Shown here piece after piece: positions 49,027 to 62,524 of a stretch of 64,000 bases of DNA. A program made the position numbers and the translations under genes. The notes beneath the pieces are model-generated. The model made no database searches, had not been told where the DNA came from, and was given only the letters and a program-made list of their open reading frames with translations. Within the stretch, counting starts at the first letter, position 1. Each line of letters begins with the position of its first letter. Source of the DNA: Phycomyces blakesleeanus NRRL 1555(-) (Eukaryota; Mucoromycota; Mucoromycetes; Mucorales; Phycomycetaceae); assembly GCF_001638985.1 (NCBI RefSeq), contig NW_017265164.1, forward strand, positions 241,353 through 305,352. The letters are read 5' to 3'.

Positions 49027-52000
49027 CTTTATATGCATTGATCAAAGGTGAACAGTTTCAAAGTATTTATCTATACGTAAGTACAATGATGTGTATAAGT
49101 ATAATGTATTGTTCAACTTTCTGTAACTCGATACGGTTGAATGGGTTTTATAGCAAATCTATTTCAACAATTCGTCATGTAGGCGATTACTTAAATTATA
49201 TGTGATTCTGATTTTACCCAATATGTAGGTTGATAAACACTAAGCTGTTCCTTTTTTTTAAAGCAGCTCAATTGCGATTAAATACATGCATAGTGTACCT
49301 GGACAGCTAAGATTGTGTGTCTTTGATCTTCACAATACCCACAAGCATTAACACCATCTTGAGATCAAATTTCAATATGCAATCTGGTATCCCAGATCTA
49401 GTCCTTTTTCTTTTTTCTTTACTACTTGCATCATAAAACCATAAATTGAGCCCTCGGTTTTAACCTTTCAATAAATCTCCAATAGATCCGCCCTTTATCT
49501 TACTATAGTGAATTAATTACAACAAACTTAAAATGTAAACACATTAATTAATTCATTAAAAAAAAGTTTACACTAAATTTGTACTTTTATATTTTGATTA
49601 TCCTCAGTCATAAAGCAAAATCATTGGATAACGAAATATATAAGAAACGTACTTATGCTTTCATTAAGTACACCCCCGGTTCCCCCTGTAAGATAAAATC
49701 AAGTGTCCATAATCCCGTCCCTTCAATCAAGCTTAATCTTATTCTTTTTAGTCTAATTGGCAATGGATGAGAGCTGGTTAATCAAAATCAGCAATCTTAT
49801 GGAGACGACATTTCTATCTAATCAGACTAATCAATTGTGACTACATTTCCGAATCCCAGTGTCTTTCTCTAATCCTTCAGGGCAAAATGGAGTGTCCTTA
49901 AAAAAACACAATATATTCATTGTATGCATTAGACTTACTATTTGTCCTCAAAATTTGTCTTTATCTATCTCTCGCCAGGCATCCAACTCTCATTATTTTA
50001 AGAGCCATAATCTGCATTTTGGCAACTCAATAATAAAATACTGTCTCATGCAAAAATCAAATTCTGTACATTCAATTAATAGCAGTTTTCGTCCTAAATT
50101 TAGACTTGACAATAAAGAAATAATAATAATTAGTCCCAAATACACTATATCAATAGCCAGTTATGCAGAAGATCATAAGAAGTTGTTGCCATTAGATTGT
50201 GGCGCAATCTTACTTGATATTTCACTATTTATTATCCTTACGCACACCGTATATTTCTCCTTCTTTCACCTATATATATTCTCACAGTTTGATAGCACCA
50301 ACTGGTAGGTAATCCCCATCCACTATTATTTGGAAAGTACAAAAGAACATCGTTATGAATATTTTGTATCCTGGGTGATATTAATTATTATAAAAAGAAC
50401 GGACCCTTAGGAACCAGGTAGAGTTATTCCATGCCGTCAGAAATGTCATGATTTGTGGTCCGGTAGAATCAAACTGTCGTCTCCTACCAGAAAATGTCGT
50501 CTCCTACCAGAAAATGTCGTCCCCCCTAGAATTATCGATCAAAATCGGCTGGCATTTTTTTTTATAAAAAAATTTAATTTAATAATAATAGTCACACTCT
50601 TGACCGTTCTGATCTGTCCACACCAAGTTAGTGCGGACAGACTGAAAAGTTCAAAAGTTCGAACATTAAAGCGGTATTATTTGATTTGTTTAAAAAACAA
50701 GATCAAAAAAGATCAAACATCTCTGACAGCATTATCTTCTTCCGCTGGCAATTGAATTGAAAAGAAGGTTGTACTTTTGATGGAAGAGATGTGGGACGGC
50801 GAACAAGGCCAAGAAAAACTCGCAATAATCTTTTTTCAATTGTCCAAATCAAGTATCTGCCCACAGATAATAACAAAGTGGCACTTCAGTCTCTCAATGA
50901 ATATCCAGTTCTCATCGGCTGAAAAAAATAAACACTGATACTAGAAAACTCTTTAGCACACGCCAAAGCCCTAAATGTTGCTGTGCACCTGGAGAATTCC
51001 TAGCTGTACTGAATCCCTACACTGCTTTACTTAATAGAGAAAACAACCAAAAAAAAACACAGGCTGCTTTCATATGTTCATCCAATTGAAAGTGGACAAC
51101 GAAAAAAGAACTTTTGGTGAAAACAACTAGTTTGTTTTTTTGATACAATTTTCTCTTGAGAGATAATAAATGAGATGTTTCTGTCGGTAAATGATTTGAT
51201 CAATATCCAAAAAAAAAGTTGAATATGTGGATCTTAATTTGCTACACCATCCTGCTTATAGAAAGAAAGTAAAGAAATGGTAAACTTGGTCAATTCTGAC
51301 TTTTAGCTAATCTGCTCTATTTGATATGCTAATAGAATTAAAATAGCCTTTTAGATATACATTGATCCTAATACATTAGAACCGTCAATATCCAAGTTAC
51401 AACTGACAATTTAAGCAAACAAAATATTAACTTTAAACAGTCATTGTAACATCACTTTAAGTATTTAATTATCATGTATGAACTAGTTGTTCTATGAATT
51501 ATATTATTAAATATTTCTACAGTCAGCTGTTTGTCTACTATTCCGTCTTTGTGTTTTTTTGGGCTTTTACCTGAAAAAATAAAAAAAAAAGCTATACCAA
51601 TTGAGATAATGTAAAATACACATTTCAGCACCAACCGGAGTACTTTAAAAAATCAAACTTTCTATACACGCATTCTATTGCACACAGTGATAACTAAGGG
51701 TAAAAAACATATTCCTCCAGGTTTACAATCAAATAAAACAGCAATAGATACTCACTCATGAAGAAAACATCTCAATTACCTTAGCAAACTCCAAGTTTAT
51801 ACATCGGTTTTTACTTCTTGTGAATGCAAAAGTCACAATACATAAGTTGAAAGTAAATGTGTTTATTTCCGTCAAGCCACCATAGTAAGGTTCCCGTTAT
51901 TGATGGCTTCTCTGAAAGGTCAAACTTATTAGCTTCCACGCATTTTTTCTGTAAACATGCGCCTGACTTACTATCTACTGTAATTTTTTTCTTCCAGTTG

Positions 52001-55000
52001 ATACTACTAGTTATCAGTCTAAGATGTGTGTGAAGTATCCACACTCCTTTACCCCAAGTTTATGAGTTAAAGAGTACATCGAACTTATTGTTCTTTCAAA
52101 TAAATCAATAATGTAGTGCTGTCTATTTAGGTTAGAAGTACCATATAACAAAAAGTGAGATATTGTTTTCTATAATTTAAATGAATGATATTAATGTCTC
52201 TCTAAACAATTAACATTTATGACTCTTCGAATTCGTATTAGACATGGGCTTTACAAATGCCTAGTAAATATTCCTGGTTAACACTAATGACTTTCGCAAA
52301 AAGTGTATGTTGCTTGTGCTATAAAATACAAGTTCAACAACTTTATTGGGGAACATTCGTTCCTTTCCAAGGTCAAAGAGATACTCTAGAAAATAATAAA
52401 TAATGTACGCATACTATATAGTTTTGCACAGACACTTGGTTCTGACATGTATTGGAATAATTGGATAGAATTTTTTCCAGATAAATAGTTACATTTTTTC
52501 ATATAAAATATTATCACCATATAAATAGTAGAAGTAGCAAATAATATCGCTTTCTCAAAAATTATTTAGAATAGAAACACAAGTATATAAGCGTTTGAAG
52601 AAGACACCGTTTGATTAGTATAAGTAATGCTTTCATTGAAAAAAGCTCCAAATATTCATATGAAAATAAGGGAAACATAAATGCTAAGTATGGTAATAAA
52701 GAAAAGTACTATAAATTATAAAGGCAAAATAAAAAGAGAGAGGAATCTTGAAAAGAAAATACAAATCTCAAAGGGGAATGTTATATTTACGTGTAATAAA
52801 TATTGGGACAACAAGTACTTTGAGGCCATTTTTATTGTTTACGAGATGTTCAGTCAAATATAATTATCTTAATAAAAGTTATTTTTAGCTATGATATTTA
52901 CAGTTATCGGGATATATCAAATCACATTGGATACAAATTATCGCAGCATATTTGTAATAATAGTTTAAGCACTTCTTGAAGATGATCCAATGGTGAATCA
53001 AACATATTGCTATTATGTTTCAGATAGGAGCTTCATATTGTATAATCATTTATATCAACATATTTGACGGGTACTTCTGCCTGTGTTTGTATATTAAAGT
53101 ACCCCAAATAAAAATAATAAAACAAAGCAAAAACTGATACGTGCAGGATAATAAGTCATATGTAGATATTACCTTTTTATAACAGCTTCTTTTTTAATCT
53201 TACACCTTTCATCGCACAGATGCTATAAAAGATCTCTGTAAGATAATTATATACTTTTTAGCTTGTAGTGCCGAGTAAAATTTCTTTGAATTATCAAATA
53301 AACAAAAGGTGTATCTTTGATGCATACATTAATACTGAGGTATTCAGGACTGTTTATGGGTTAGCATCTCAACATATAAAAAAGTAGATATTGTGAGAGT
53401 GTTATTTATTAAATCAAAAAATGATATTGGTTATATCTGCTACTATTAAAGTCTCTGTAATTCAAATCGTTGTTAAGTAATGATTCATTTACATTGTATG
53501 AGCGTATAGTGACCATGTGCCTAGCTTGTAACAGTTCCAGAAATTGTTGACTTTTCAGGTTCATTTGCAAAAACAAGCCAATTTCTGGTTGTGGAATCTG
53601 TATTTCACTCAATTATGATGTGTATATCACAAATACACAAAGCATAAGAGATAATTGAGTTCACACACGCACAAACATACACACACACACACATATATAT
53701 ATATATACTAACATTTTTTTGTCTTTTTGTTATTATTATTTTTTAAAGAATCAGAGTATTGAATCATTGGTAGCTTTATAAGCCACTATTCCAAGGTATT
53801 TTGTTGATAAGATACAACGTCAATCAATGATAGTTAGAACAATCCAATTAACACAGTACCTATGAAAGACTACTACAAAATAGCTGGAATATATAAGATA
53901 TCTTAAATAGCTCAACAAAAATGAATACAGTCATATTATTATTCTATTGCCCATGCTCACAGTCTCTTATTCTCTATCTCGACCTCTAAGTGTATAGCTA
54001 TTTTATTATCCCTCCCATTATTATCAAAGAAAGTCATCACAATAAAATTGAAACGAATATCACCATCATCTTCATTTCATAAAATATATTGTTATGGCAA
54101 GGAACATGACAAAGAGGTAATAAACACTTCCTCCAAAATCTTGAATAACAAGTTTGTACTCCTCTCCTCTTTTTGTTGCACCCAGCTAGTAATTTTTCAC
54201 ATTCCAAATTTTTTATTGCTGTATTCTACCATGTTTGTTTTAGTTTTGACATATACTATTTCCCAAGTCGTTTTCTGTTCGAATTTAGCTCTATTTATTT
54301 TTATAGAATTAAGAAGTATTATATATTTGCTTTACTTATTTGTAAAGAGGTCCCTGTGAGATGTGTGCTTTTGTATACTTCATCCACTACTTGTTTCCTG
54401 AACTATAGAAATGCGAAGCAAATCCAAGATCATTATAAAGTATATAAAAAACATAAGCGACTTGTGAATTTCTATATTGAATGACTTCAATAGAATCTCA
54501 TTATTTCTTTAAACCTTTCGATAAAGCAATATTCAAAAAAAAAACCTGAAAAGCAACAGAATCGGAATTAACTTTAGCGACTTTCTTTTATATGTGTGGT
54601 GATATAGACACTCAACTGTTAGATTTATTACATATAAGAATATATTTGTACTGGGTTAGCTTAGTTGCAATCACCTTAACAATACATAGAATATAAATAT
54701 AAATGATTTAGTAACCAGACCAATAATTATTACAATTGAGATACACAAAAAATATTTAAATAGGGAACAATAGTTACTGCGAGAATGTTGTTTGTTTAAG
54801 ACAAAAAATCATAGCTGTTTATGTATATATCTGGCTCCCTAATTTAAGATCTTATTCGGGTATTAGTTAGCTATTAGTGAAGCAGTGTGAAATGTATGAG
54901 TGCTTCATGTGTGTTACGCCCTGGAGATGGGACTGTGCCAGGTTTATTAGCATTCTTAGTATCCGTTTTTGATTATGGAGTTTGTATTTTCCTCAAATGT

Positions 55001-55194
55001 GGTGCGTATACCACAACAATTATTAATGTAGATATTATGTTAAAGATTTGTAAGATAATTATATGATACTGTCAGACAAACTATGTTAAAGTTACATGGA
55101 GCTAAATTAGCAAAATTTGTAAAGCTTTAATGCAAGAGAGAAAAAATAACTAGCTGCTAAAGAATTACACTTTTACTGAAAATTATTGGTGCAC
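49027..55194. other. AT-rich gene desert, part 2
   Basis: No intact gene recognised. A 149-codon ORF (49859-50308) has ordinary composition but no recognised domain. A 20-bp tandem repeat lies at 50475-50524. Coding-like but stop-broken sequence occupies roughly 50750-51250 (for example KYLPTDNNKVALQSLNEY in one frame and ALNVAVHLENS in another), likely a decayed element. The rest is AT-rich with short ORFs only. Confidence 0.55.
50475..50524. repeat. 20-bp tandem repeat, 2.5 copies
   Basis: Unit TGTCGTCTCCTACCAGAAAA repeated exactly at 50475 and 50495, with a third partial copy at 50515 that diverges. It is followed by a hairpin with CTGTCC/GGACAG arms near 50613-50641. Confidence 0.85.
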
Positions 55195-55265
55195 AAATAA
55201 AAATCAATTTGGTGTACCAGCAAAAATCGATTTGGTGCACCAGCAAAAATCGATTTGGCGGAAAA
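55195..55265. repeat. 23-bp tandem repeat, 3 copies
   Basis: AAAATCGATTTGGTGCACCAGC-like unit with a 23-bp period (at 55201, 55224 and 55247); the first copy differs at two positions and the last is cut short. Confidence 0.8.
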
Positions 55266-58200
55266 ATAAAAATTAATTTTGTACAAAACTAAAATGTACC
55301 AAACGTATCAAAACAGATGAACTAAGCAGAGAGATCATATGAAAAAATGCATCGAATTTATCTTTGTTTGTGTGCCAAATCAATTAATGTTTTTGCACCA
55401 ACACTTTCTGAAAAGAGTGTATGCTATATGACTTAATATAATAATTATAACACCAACACTAGTTAAGCAGTAAATATACTCTTATAGCCAAATATAGCAG
55501 AAGAAAAAAGCCTTAAGAAACTAAGATATAATGATAAGAGCATATCGTATTTTCTTATAAAGAGACACTTTTTGTTTATGAGTAAGAAAAAATTATATAC
55601 AGTCTCGAAGTATTTCTATATGTCTCCTATTACCAAGTTCATTGTTTTCAATTATTTTATAACTGAAATACCACAATCCGGATTTCAAAAATAAAACTCT
55701 TATTTTGTAGGGATACCAAACTTTTCGGTTTCTCTTTAGTGTTGTGATTGAAGGCTAATAAGAAGTTGCTTTTAAAGAAAGATTCGAATGAAAAACAAAA
55801 ATTTATAAGAACTCGTATAGGTTCCATTTAATAAGAAAAATTGGTCATATCAAAATTTGACCAGGTTTCTACACTGAACTACTACTGCTATTTATATTAT
55901 TTTGGGTCAGGAAAATTATGACTGAGTCTGGTAATTGATCTTAAATGACCATTAAATATAAAAGCTTGATTTTTGAATAGTGGCCCATGATGGGTTGGTT
56001 ATGTAGTGTAAATGTTCAACTCAGTGATAAGAAAATGAATATGGGTAGAAAGACAATTTTATTAAGAAAAAAAATAAAAAAAAAACTATTTAACTACTTT
56101 GATACAATCTTCAAGCTATGTCACTACTTCAAAGTTCACTGCGATGAGTCATACAAGAAACATCAATGGATATAATCAACTGTGTCAATAGTTTGTATAC
56201 AACTAATTATATATATGCGTGTGTAGTCCCAATGGAATGTTAATGAAAATATTAATAACATTTGTCTGTGAGTTATAATTATCCTCTTTCTAATTCATTG
56301 ATATATCCCTTATTATGGTGATATCTTTATATAAAATATAAACACTTATGTACACAATAAATCCATGTGTTACAAATCTTTGATTGGAATAGCTGTGGAC
56401 TAATATTTTATTCCTTCCAACTTATTCGCAATTACAGTAGTACTCAATACTCATTTGCAACATTCTCTTCTAATAAAAAAGCAAAGCAAAAAATAATGAC
56501 AGACATGCTTTTAGAAATAAAAGAAGAAGAAAGAAACAATATAAAGTTAAAATATTATCAAGATCTCCTGTGAAAAGAGCAGTGAAAGACAGAATTAAAA
56601 CAATGTATTACAAAACTAAAAAAACAAATAAATTATAACCGCAGCTTGAATTGACCCAAATTTATACCTTTTGTACTTTATGTAATTCAACCAAATTTTT
56701 GATTATCTTGCGTTCTAATAATTCGTTTTTGCTGAAAACAAGTGCATTAAAGAGCTAGAGACAATAAAAAACGAGTATGCTAAGAGATGCGGCGGACTTT
56801 TAATTATATCGAATTTTCGGAGTTGGAATTAGCTCGAAAATGGAAATCCGACACTCACTCCTGCAGTGGGAAAGTGATGTTTTCAGTCTCCATTTGAGTA
56901 GTATTGAAAGACAGAACATATACCATTTTATCAGACACGGATTTGATATGAAATGTCAATTGGGGCAATACGCTCCCTGATCAGAAATTATAAGGATAGA
57001 CCAAGAACAGAATATATCTTTATTATTATAGTTGTATCTTGTCAGGTTTAATAAAATATATATATTTCTTTGATTTATATGAGATTTTGATATAAATTTA
57101 ACTGAAATATAACAAACAGTAAAAATCTTATCAACTATGAATTTAATATTTTTAGTTGATGTTGTAATAACAAGATTTATTGGAAAATAATAAAAAACAT
57201 ATAACAACTTATTGAGAATTAATAAGAGTTCTATTGAAGCTATTATAGATATATTATATTTGTGTTTCTGTGTTTTATAATTTATAAATTATAAAAACAA
57301 ATGTTTATAATAAATAGTAATAATAATAATAGAGAAATTTAACTTTTTTGTTTGATTATTAAATTTTAACCTTTTTGTTTGATTATTAAATTTTAACCTT
57401 TTTTTACACCTTTTTTTATTTCATTAAATTAAATCCTTTTTAATATGTGTTTATTTTATTTATAGATAGATAGCCTTTTTTCCTTTTCATTATTTTCAAT
57501 GTTTATTTATTTCTGTAGAGATTACAGAAGACAATATATGTGCAACTTAGATAAAATGAGCCTTATAATGTGTTGAACCTAAAAAAATAAGTAAATATAT
57601 ATATGCTTCTCTTTAAAGTTGCTCTTTGTACACAATAATTTCTAAAAGAAACCACGGGTTGATGCCTACAGACAGGGCTTTATAATTAAGAGAAAGCTAA
57701 TTACATAATCCAAAAATATTATATAATTGTCTCTTGTCCCTAACAAGGTCATAATTTAGAAAATTAATAGACTTCCCTAGGTTACAACTAGCTATTGATC
57801 AACAGAAATCTTTAAAACATAAAACTCAAATATTGCTATAAGTCATTGCTATACTCTTTATTAAGTAAAACACTATGTGCAGCATCTATTATTCTCTTTA
57901 ATGTTATTTGTTTATCTCACTTATAATATATAGCAATTTCTCAAGATAAATATATTATTGCTATTTAACTTATTATCATATCCAGTTTATTCAAAACACA
58001 TATTTAAATAAAAAAATTAAAACTTGGTTTGTCAATGATAGAAAGACCGTGAAATCTCCAAAAATGTATTTTCAAAAAAGAACTTTTATATTTTATTTCA
58101 CATTTGATTTTATAATATTAGACTTAATCTTTCTAGCTAAAACAATTATACCTGTTTGTTTACCAAGTGGAGCTGTTTTATAACAGAAACTCTGAGTACT

Positions 58201-59624
58201 ACATAATTATCAGTACTATTTCCTTCATTAAACTCGTAATTATTATAGTCGCTTTCTTCCGCATATAATAGATTTTTGTCTTTTGAAAAATTCTATCAAC
58301 CATCAAAGAATAAACAAAAAGAATTGGATAACAAAATATAATTGGTCAACCTATTATATATGTACTGCAGAGTAACTTACTTAAGTATACTTTGCTTGAA
58401 GACCAGTGTAAAGGTATGATCTCAAGTTTAAAATTAAATTGTATAAAAAAGCAAAATGTAGAAGTATAAAGAATTAAACTGTGATGCAAAAGAAGAAGAA
58501 GAAGGATTGTAAAAAAATGTACTAGTTTAAAGAGCATTGATTAATAAAATAAAATAGGGACTGGCTTTGGAATGAGTAAGATTTCAAAAAACATGCATTT
58601 TACATATTGTTCTTGTATATGCATCCAGTTAGTTCTTGTGTTTACTTTAAAAATGACTTATTGGTTAGAGATTCTGAGGCTACACATTGATAGTAAATAA
58701 AAAACATCTTTGCTACACAATAATATGGGAATAATTATTTAGTTTGTACTCAAAATATAAATCTTAAGCCGTTTAAATAGACTGAGATACCATTTAAAAT
58801 ATAGAGTGTGTTTCATAATTATACTCATGTATAGTTTACATATATTTTAACTTCGGATATACTTTCCGTAACATCAGGGTTAGTACTCCTTTTAATTGCG
58901 TAACAGTCTAAACTGAGAATTATAATAGAATTAACAGCATAATTAAAAGCCTGTACACAGAAATATTACTTATTAATTTATTTTGTGTACATCACACTCA
59001 TAATACAAATGACCTGATATTTTTGTTTAAAGCACAAAACCTTTATATGAAGTGCCCACACTTCATGAAACCAAGTAATCTAAGTATGATTACAGAGCAA
59101 TACATTTTGAAATACTAAAATAGAAATAAGAGTAAAAGTAAAAATGAGATTTGACTTAATTATACAAAGTAAATATAAAGCCAGAGTGTCTGTTTACTAG
59201 TATATATTTAAGTTCTGTTTTCAATGTCAAAGACATTGACAAGAAAAAAAAGAAAAAGAGGCAGGGTTTATCTGAATGGAAGGATAATTAAATTAAGTGC
59301 ACATATAGTAAAATAAATAAGGTAAGTGGGTAGGTGGAGACCGAGTCGAATTGATTAAAGTGAAAGGCTAAAGAAGAATGAGAGTGTAGTGTAACAGCGA
59401 TTTTGTTTTAAAGATATCAAGAAGGTTTTGATAGTAGAGTATTTGTGCTGTGTAAAGAGTGTAGGATAGTGAGATAGACGGAGGCAGTGTGTAAGAAATA
59501 ATTTTTTTTATATAAGATAGGTTTGAGAATTAGGGTGTGTAACAATGTTATTATTATTATAGACTTGAGAATTATTGTGTGCGCCTATAAAGAGAGATTG
59601 CTATGGCAGGACTTTGTGATGGGT
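55266..59624. other. AT-rich gene desert, part 3
   Basis: No gene recognised. Contains a 27-bp duplication near 57344-57400 (GTTTGATTATTAAATTTTAA unit) and many short AT-rich ORFs without domain resemblance. From about 59320 rightwards the sequence becomes G-rich on the plus strand and leads into the dispersed repeat. Confidence 0.55.
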
Positions 59625-60400
59625 GATTTCTGTTTGGTTTAGAACCAGTTATTTAAAGATATAGTAAAAGTCGGAAGCTTTGGAGAATATGTATGATGGG
59701 ATGAGATCATTATCACTGAAGACAGTCTTGGAAGTATAAGCATACAAGTGTTATGTGCGTGCAAAAGTTTAAAGGTAGTTCTGAGAACAGTGGTATATAG
59801 CACTTTTGATAGCGTTGTGCAGCTGGTGTTGTTAGGCGTAATAAAAAAAAAGAATATTGTAGTTATTGGTGTCGGTTTTTAAAGCGTTGAAAAGTTTATA
59901 AGGACACGAAAGTATGACTGAGGGCCTATTTCTTGTTCGACTCATATATACTATGGACAGCCGTCTAAAAGATAAAACAAAGAATATTTTGGTTTTTTTT
60001 AAAAAGAGTGCGCTTCCTTTTTGTATTGCGTCGCTTTCGGTCCACTTTGAGTTGCAATACAATATGAATGACGATCCCCAACAGGAATGAAGATCTTCGA
60101 CAGGGATGTAGGAATGTAGGGAATGTTGAAAGAAGATTCAAGCCATCGTTAAAAAAGTTTTATTTTTGGTTTGGTTGCGGCACAGAAAAGGTTATTTTAA
60201 TACACACTTCTCTCTGAATAGTTTTGAGTGAATACTAAGTGGTATTTCAACCTCCATATGGATAAAAGTGTCCCTGTCAATGGGTCCTGCTATGGTTCTT
60301 TTACTATCGGGTACACAAAGGCTGCCTGCACCACCGATTGGTAATACAAGTTTACAAAAAAGTGCACACTGCCCAAATTACCAATTCACATCCTTAGTTT
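59625..60400. mobile_element. Dispersed repeat, copy A
   Basis: Aligns along its length, with many substitutions and small indels, to copy B at 62525-64000 in the same orientation. Anchor strings shared with B include AAAAGTCG-AAGCTTTG, ATGACGATCCCCAACA, GGAATGTAGGGAATGTTGAA, TACTATCGGGTACACAAAGG and CTGCACCACCGATTGGTAAT. On the minus strand a fragment reads LPIGGAGSLCVPDSK and IAGPIDRDTFIHMEVEIP, suggesting the ancestor was protein-coding. Another minus-strand frame (59832-60062) is open but unrecognised. Copy A holds one 74-bp-type unit (about 59800-59876). Family unknown. Confidence 0.65.
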
Positions 60401-60894
60401 GTAAGAGGACATAAAACGATATAGACGATATTGTATATTTTATATTGGTGCAGCCAATTGACTGGTAGACAGATGCCTGAGTGTGTGTGGGCGCATGTGC
60501 GTGTGCATGGGCATGTGCGTGGGCGTATGTTGAAGGGAAGAATGAAAATAGGCTGAACAGTATATCTAAAATAAAGTAAAAGCTATATATAAATATATAG
60601 ATCAATAGTGATTTGTGTTGTATGTTTGTATCAGTGTATGTTGAAGAGAAGAAGAAGAATATATATATATACCTAATAGTGTATTCAAGATACAATAGCA
60701 GTTTATATATATATAGTTATAGGGTAAAATTTTGACTATAAATACCGACTGTTTCAAAATAACTCGATAATATTATTGTGTAGGTTATTATTCTTTGATT
60801 AAATTCCACCGAGTGTAATTATAAAAAAAAATGGGTCCGCATCTAGATAGTATTACATATATTAAACACACTAGAAAACATAGCTTTAACTGTA

Positions 60895-60934
<40 letters not shown>

Positions 60935-61324
60935 GTCTATCATACATTTAAAGTATTAACAAAAAAAAGAACCATGTAATTGTGAACAATTACTATATAT
61001 ATATATATCATAGAACAAATCGGTTATAAGAATATATTAAAATGTATATTGTATCATTATCTATAGCTTAAAACCAATATAATTTTAATTAGAATCTTAA
61101 GGAGACAAGATATATGGATTATTTTGAAATTATTTAAGAGATATATGATACAAGCTTTATGTTTATAAGAAAGTAAAGTTATTATTACTATTGTATATGT
61201 TTTTACGATATTATTTTCTTTTGGATTCCAGTGGTCCGAGATTGTCGGAAATATCCATTCAGTCCAGATCGAACGTAATAGGCGGCCGATCTGGACAGAA
61301 TCATACTGCTGATATTATATATTC
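60401..61324. other. AT-rich spacer with alternating purine-pyrimidine tracts
   Basis: Contains a GTG/GCG-rich alternating tract (60478-60530), able to form Z-DNA, and a TA run of about 34 bases (60899-60932). A hairpin with 10-bp arms GTCCAGATCG/CGATCTGGAC sits at about 61262-61298. A 66-codon ORF (61191-61391) covers that hairpin and is unrecognised. Confidence 0.6.
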
Positions 61325-61985
61325 TTTTTTTTATTGGTTAACTGAAATTGTAATTCTCATTCATCCTGCATATGCACCTTTCTTGATTTAGCTGCAAAAC
61401 AACTTTACAAATCTTGAGGCTGCATTCTTTATTGGTTAGCAAAAAATACCATTCTTAATAATGATATACATTTACTATTTATTGGTTGACTAAAAATATA
61501 TGTCTTATGAATATGAATATTTACTCTCTATTGGTTAACTGAGAATATAACTCTGTTTAATCTTGCATATCTACTAGTCTTTTAACCAATAAAATATTTC
61601 TTACTCATAGTGAAGCTACATACTTTACTGGTTTGCAAAGATATATAGTTCTTAATAATGATGCATAAGTATTATTTATTGGTTGACTAAAAATACATAT
61701 CTTAGTAATCATACAAGTTTACTTTAGCTTATAACTAAGGGTTTAATGTAGTTAATAATCATATATACTCATTATTTATTGGTTAAACTATATGTACTTT
61801 ACTCATTGCGCATACTTATTACTTATTGGTTAAACTATATGTACTTTACTCATTGCGCATACTTATTACTTATTGGTTAAACTATATGTATTTTACTCAT
61901 TGTGCATACTCATTACTTATTGGTTAAACTATATGTGTTTTGCTTATTGTGCATACTCACCCTTTATTGGTTGACTAATAAATAA
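61325..61985. repeat. Degenerate ~48-bp tandem array with recurring ATTGGTT
   Basis: The motif ATTGGTTRACT recurs at 61333, 61431, 61481, 61530, 61678, 61778, 61827, 61874, 61921 and 61968, with decayed units filling the gaps near 61382, 61579, 61627 and 61728. Spacing is 47-51 bp, exactly 47 bp in the last units, which are nearly identical. About 14 units. The right end is young, the left end old. Confidence 0.85.
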
Positions 61986-62524
61986 TATATATCTTGAGCA
62001 TTAAATTTTACTGTGTACATTATTTATTACTTTTTTATATTATTTTATAATCTATTCATTCTATTTAATATAAGTTTTAGTATAGTATATTTTACAAAGC
62101 TTATACAAGGAAGATATACCTATCGGAAAACAATCTAAACAAATATAAGCACAGGCACAAATAGAAAAATAAAACAAAAAGAAAAAGAATTATAGATATA
62201 TTCTTTCTAAAAAATATTGACGTAAAATTAAAATTCAATTTATTATCAAAAGTATATGGAGTAAAATAATATAATCTAAATATACTATATGAGAACAAGA
62301 CTGTGATTTTATTTTATTTTACTTTTATTTAAAAGTATAAAGCTTTAATAGTAGTATATTCTTTTTATATAGTGAAAAGTAAGTAGTGGGTTAAAGAAAG
62401 ATGTTATTTGTAGGCAGTATTTGTAGGTTGCCCGTGTATGTGATGCGTGGGACAGAGTTTTGACATCCATGGTATACACTGATAAAAAAAAACGATTTCT
62501 ATAGTGGGCTGTTATGCTCGGTAG
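61986..62524. other. AT-rich spacer before repeat copy B
   Basis: No gene recognised; an antisense 65-codon ORF (62101-62298) is Phe/Leu-rich and typical of AT-rich chance frames. The G-rich plus-strand sequence from about 62390 may already belong to the edge of copy B. Confidence 0.55.

Noticed and set aside
49859..50308. 149-codon ORF as a gene
   Set aside because: AT-rich region, no domain, no intron or promoter signals; kept only as a note in the spacer entry.
61325..61985. CRISPR-like array
   Set aside because: Units are contiguous ~48-bp repeats decaying gradually, without unique spacers, in a eukaryotic genome.
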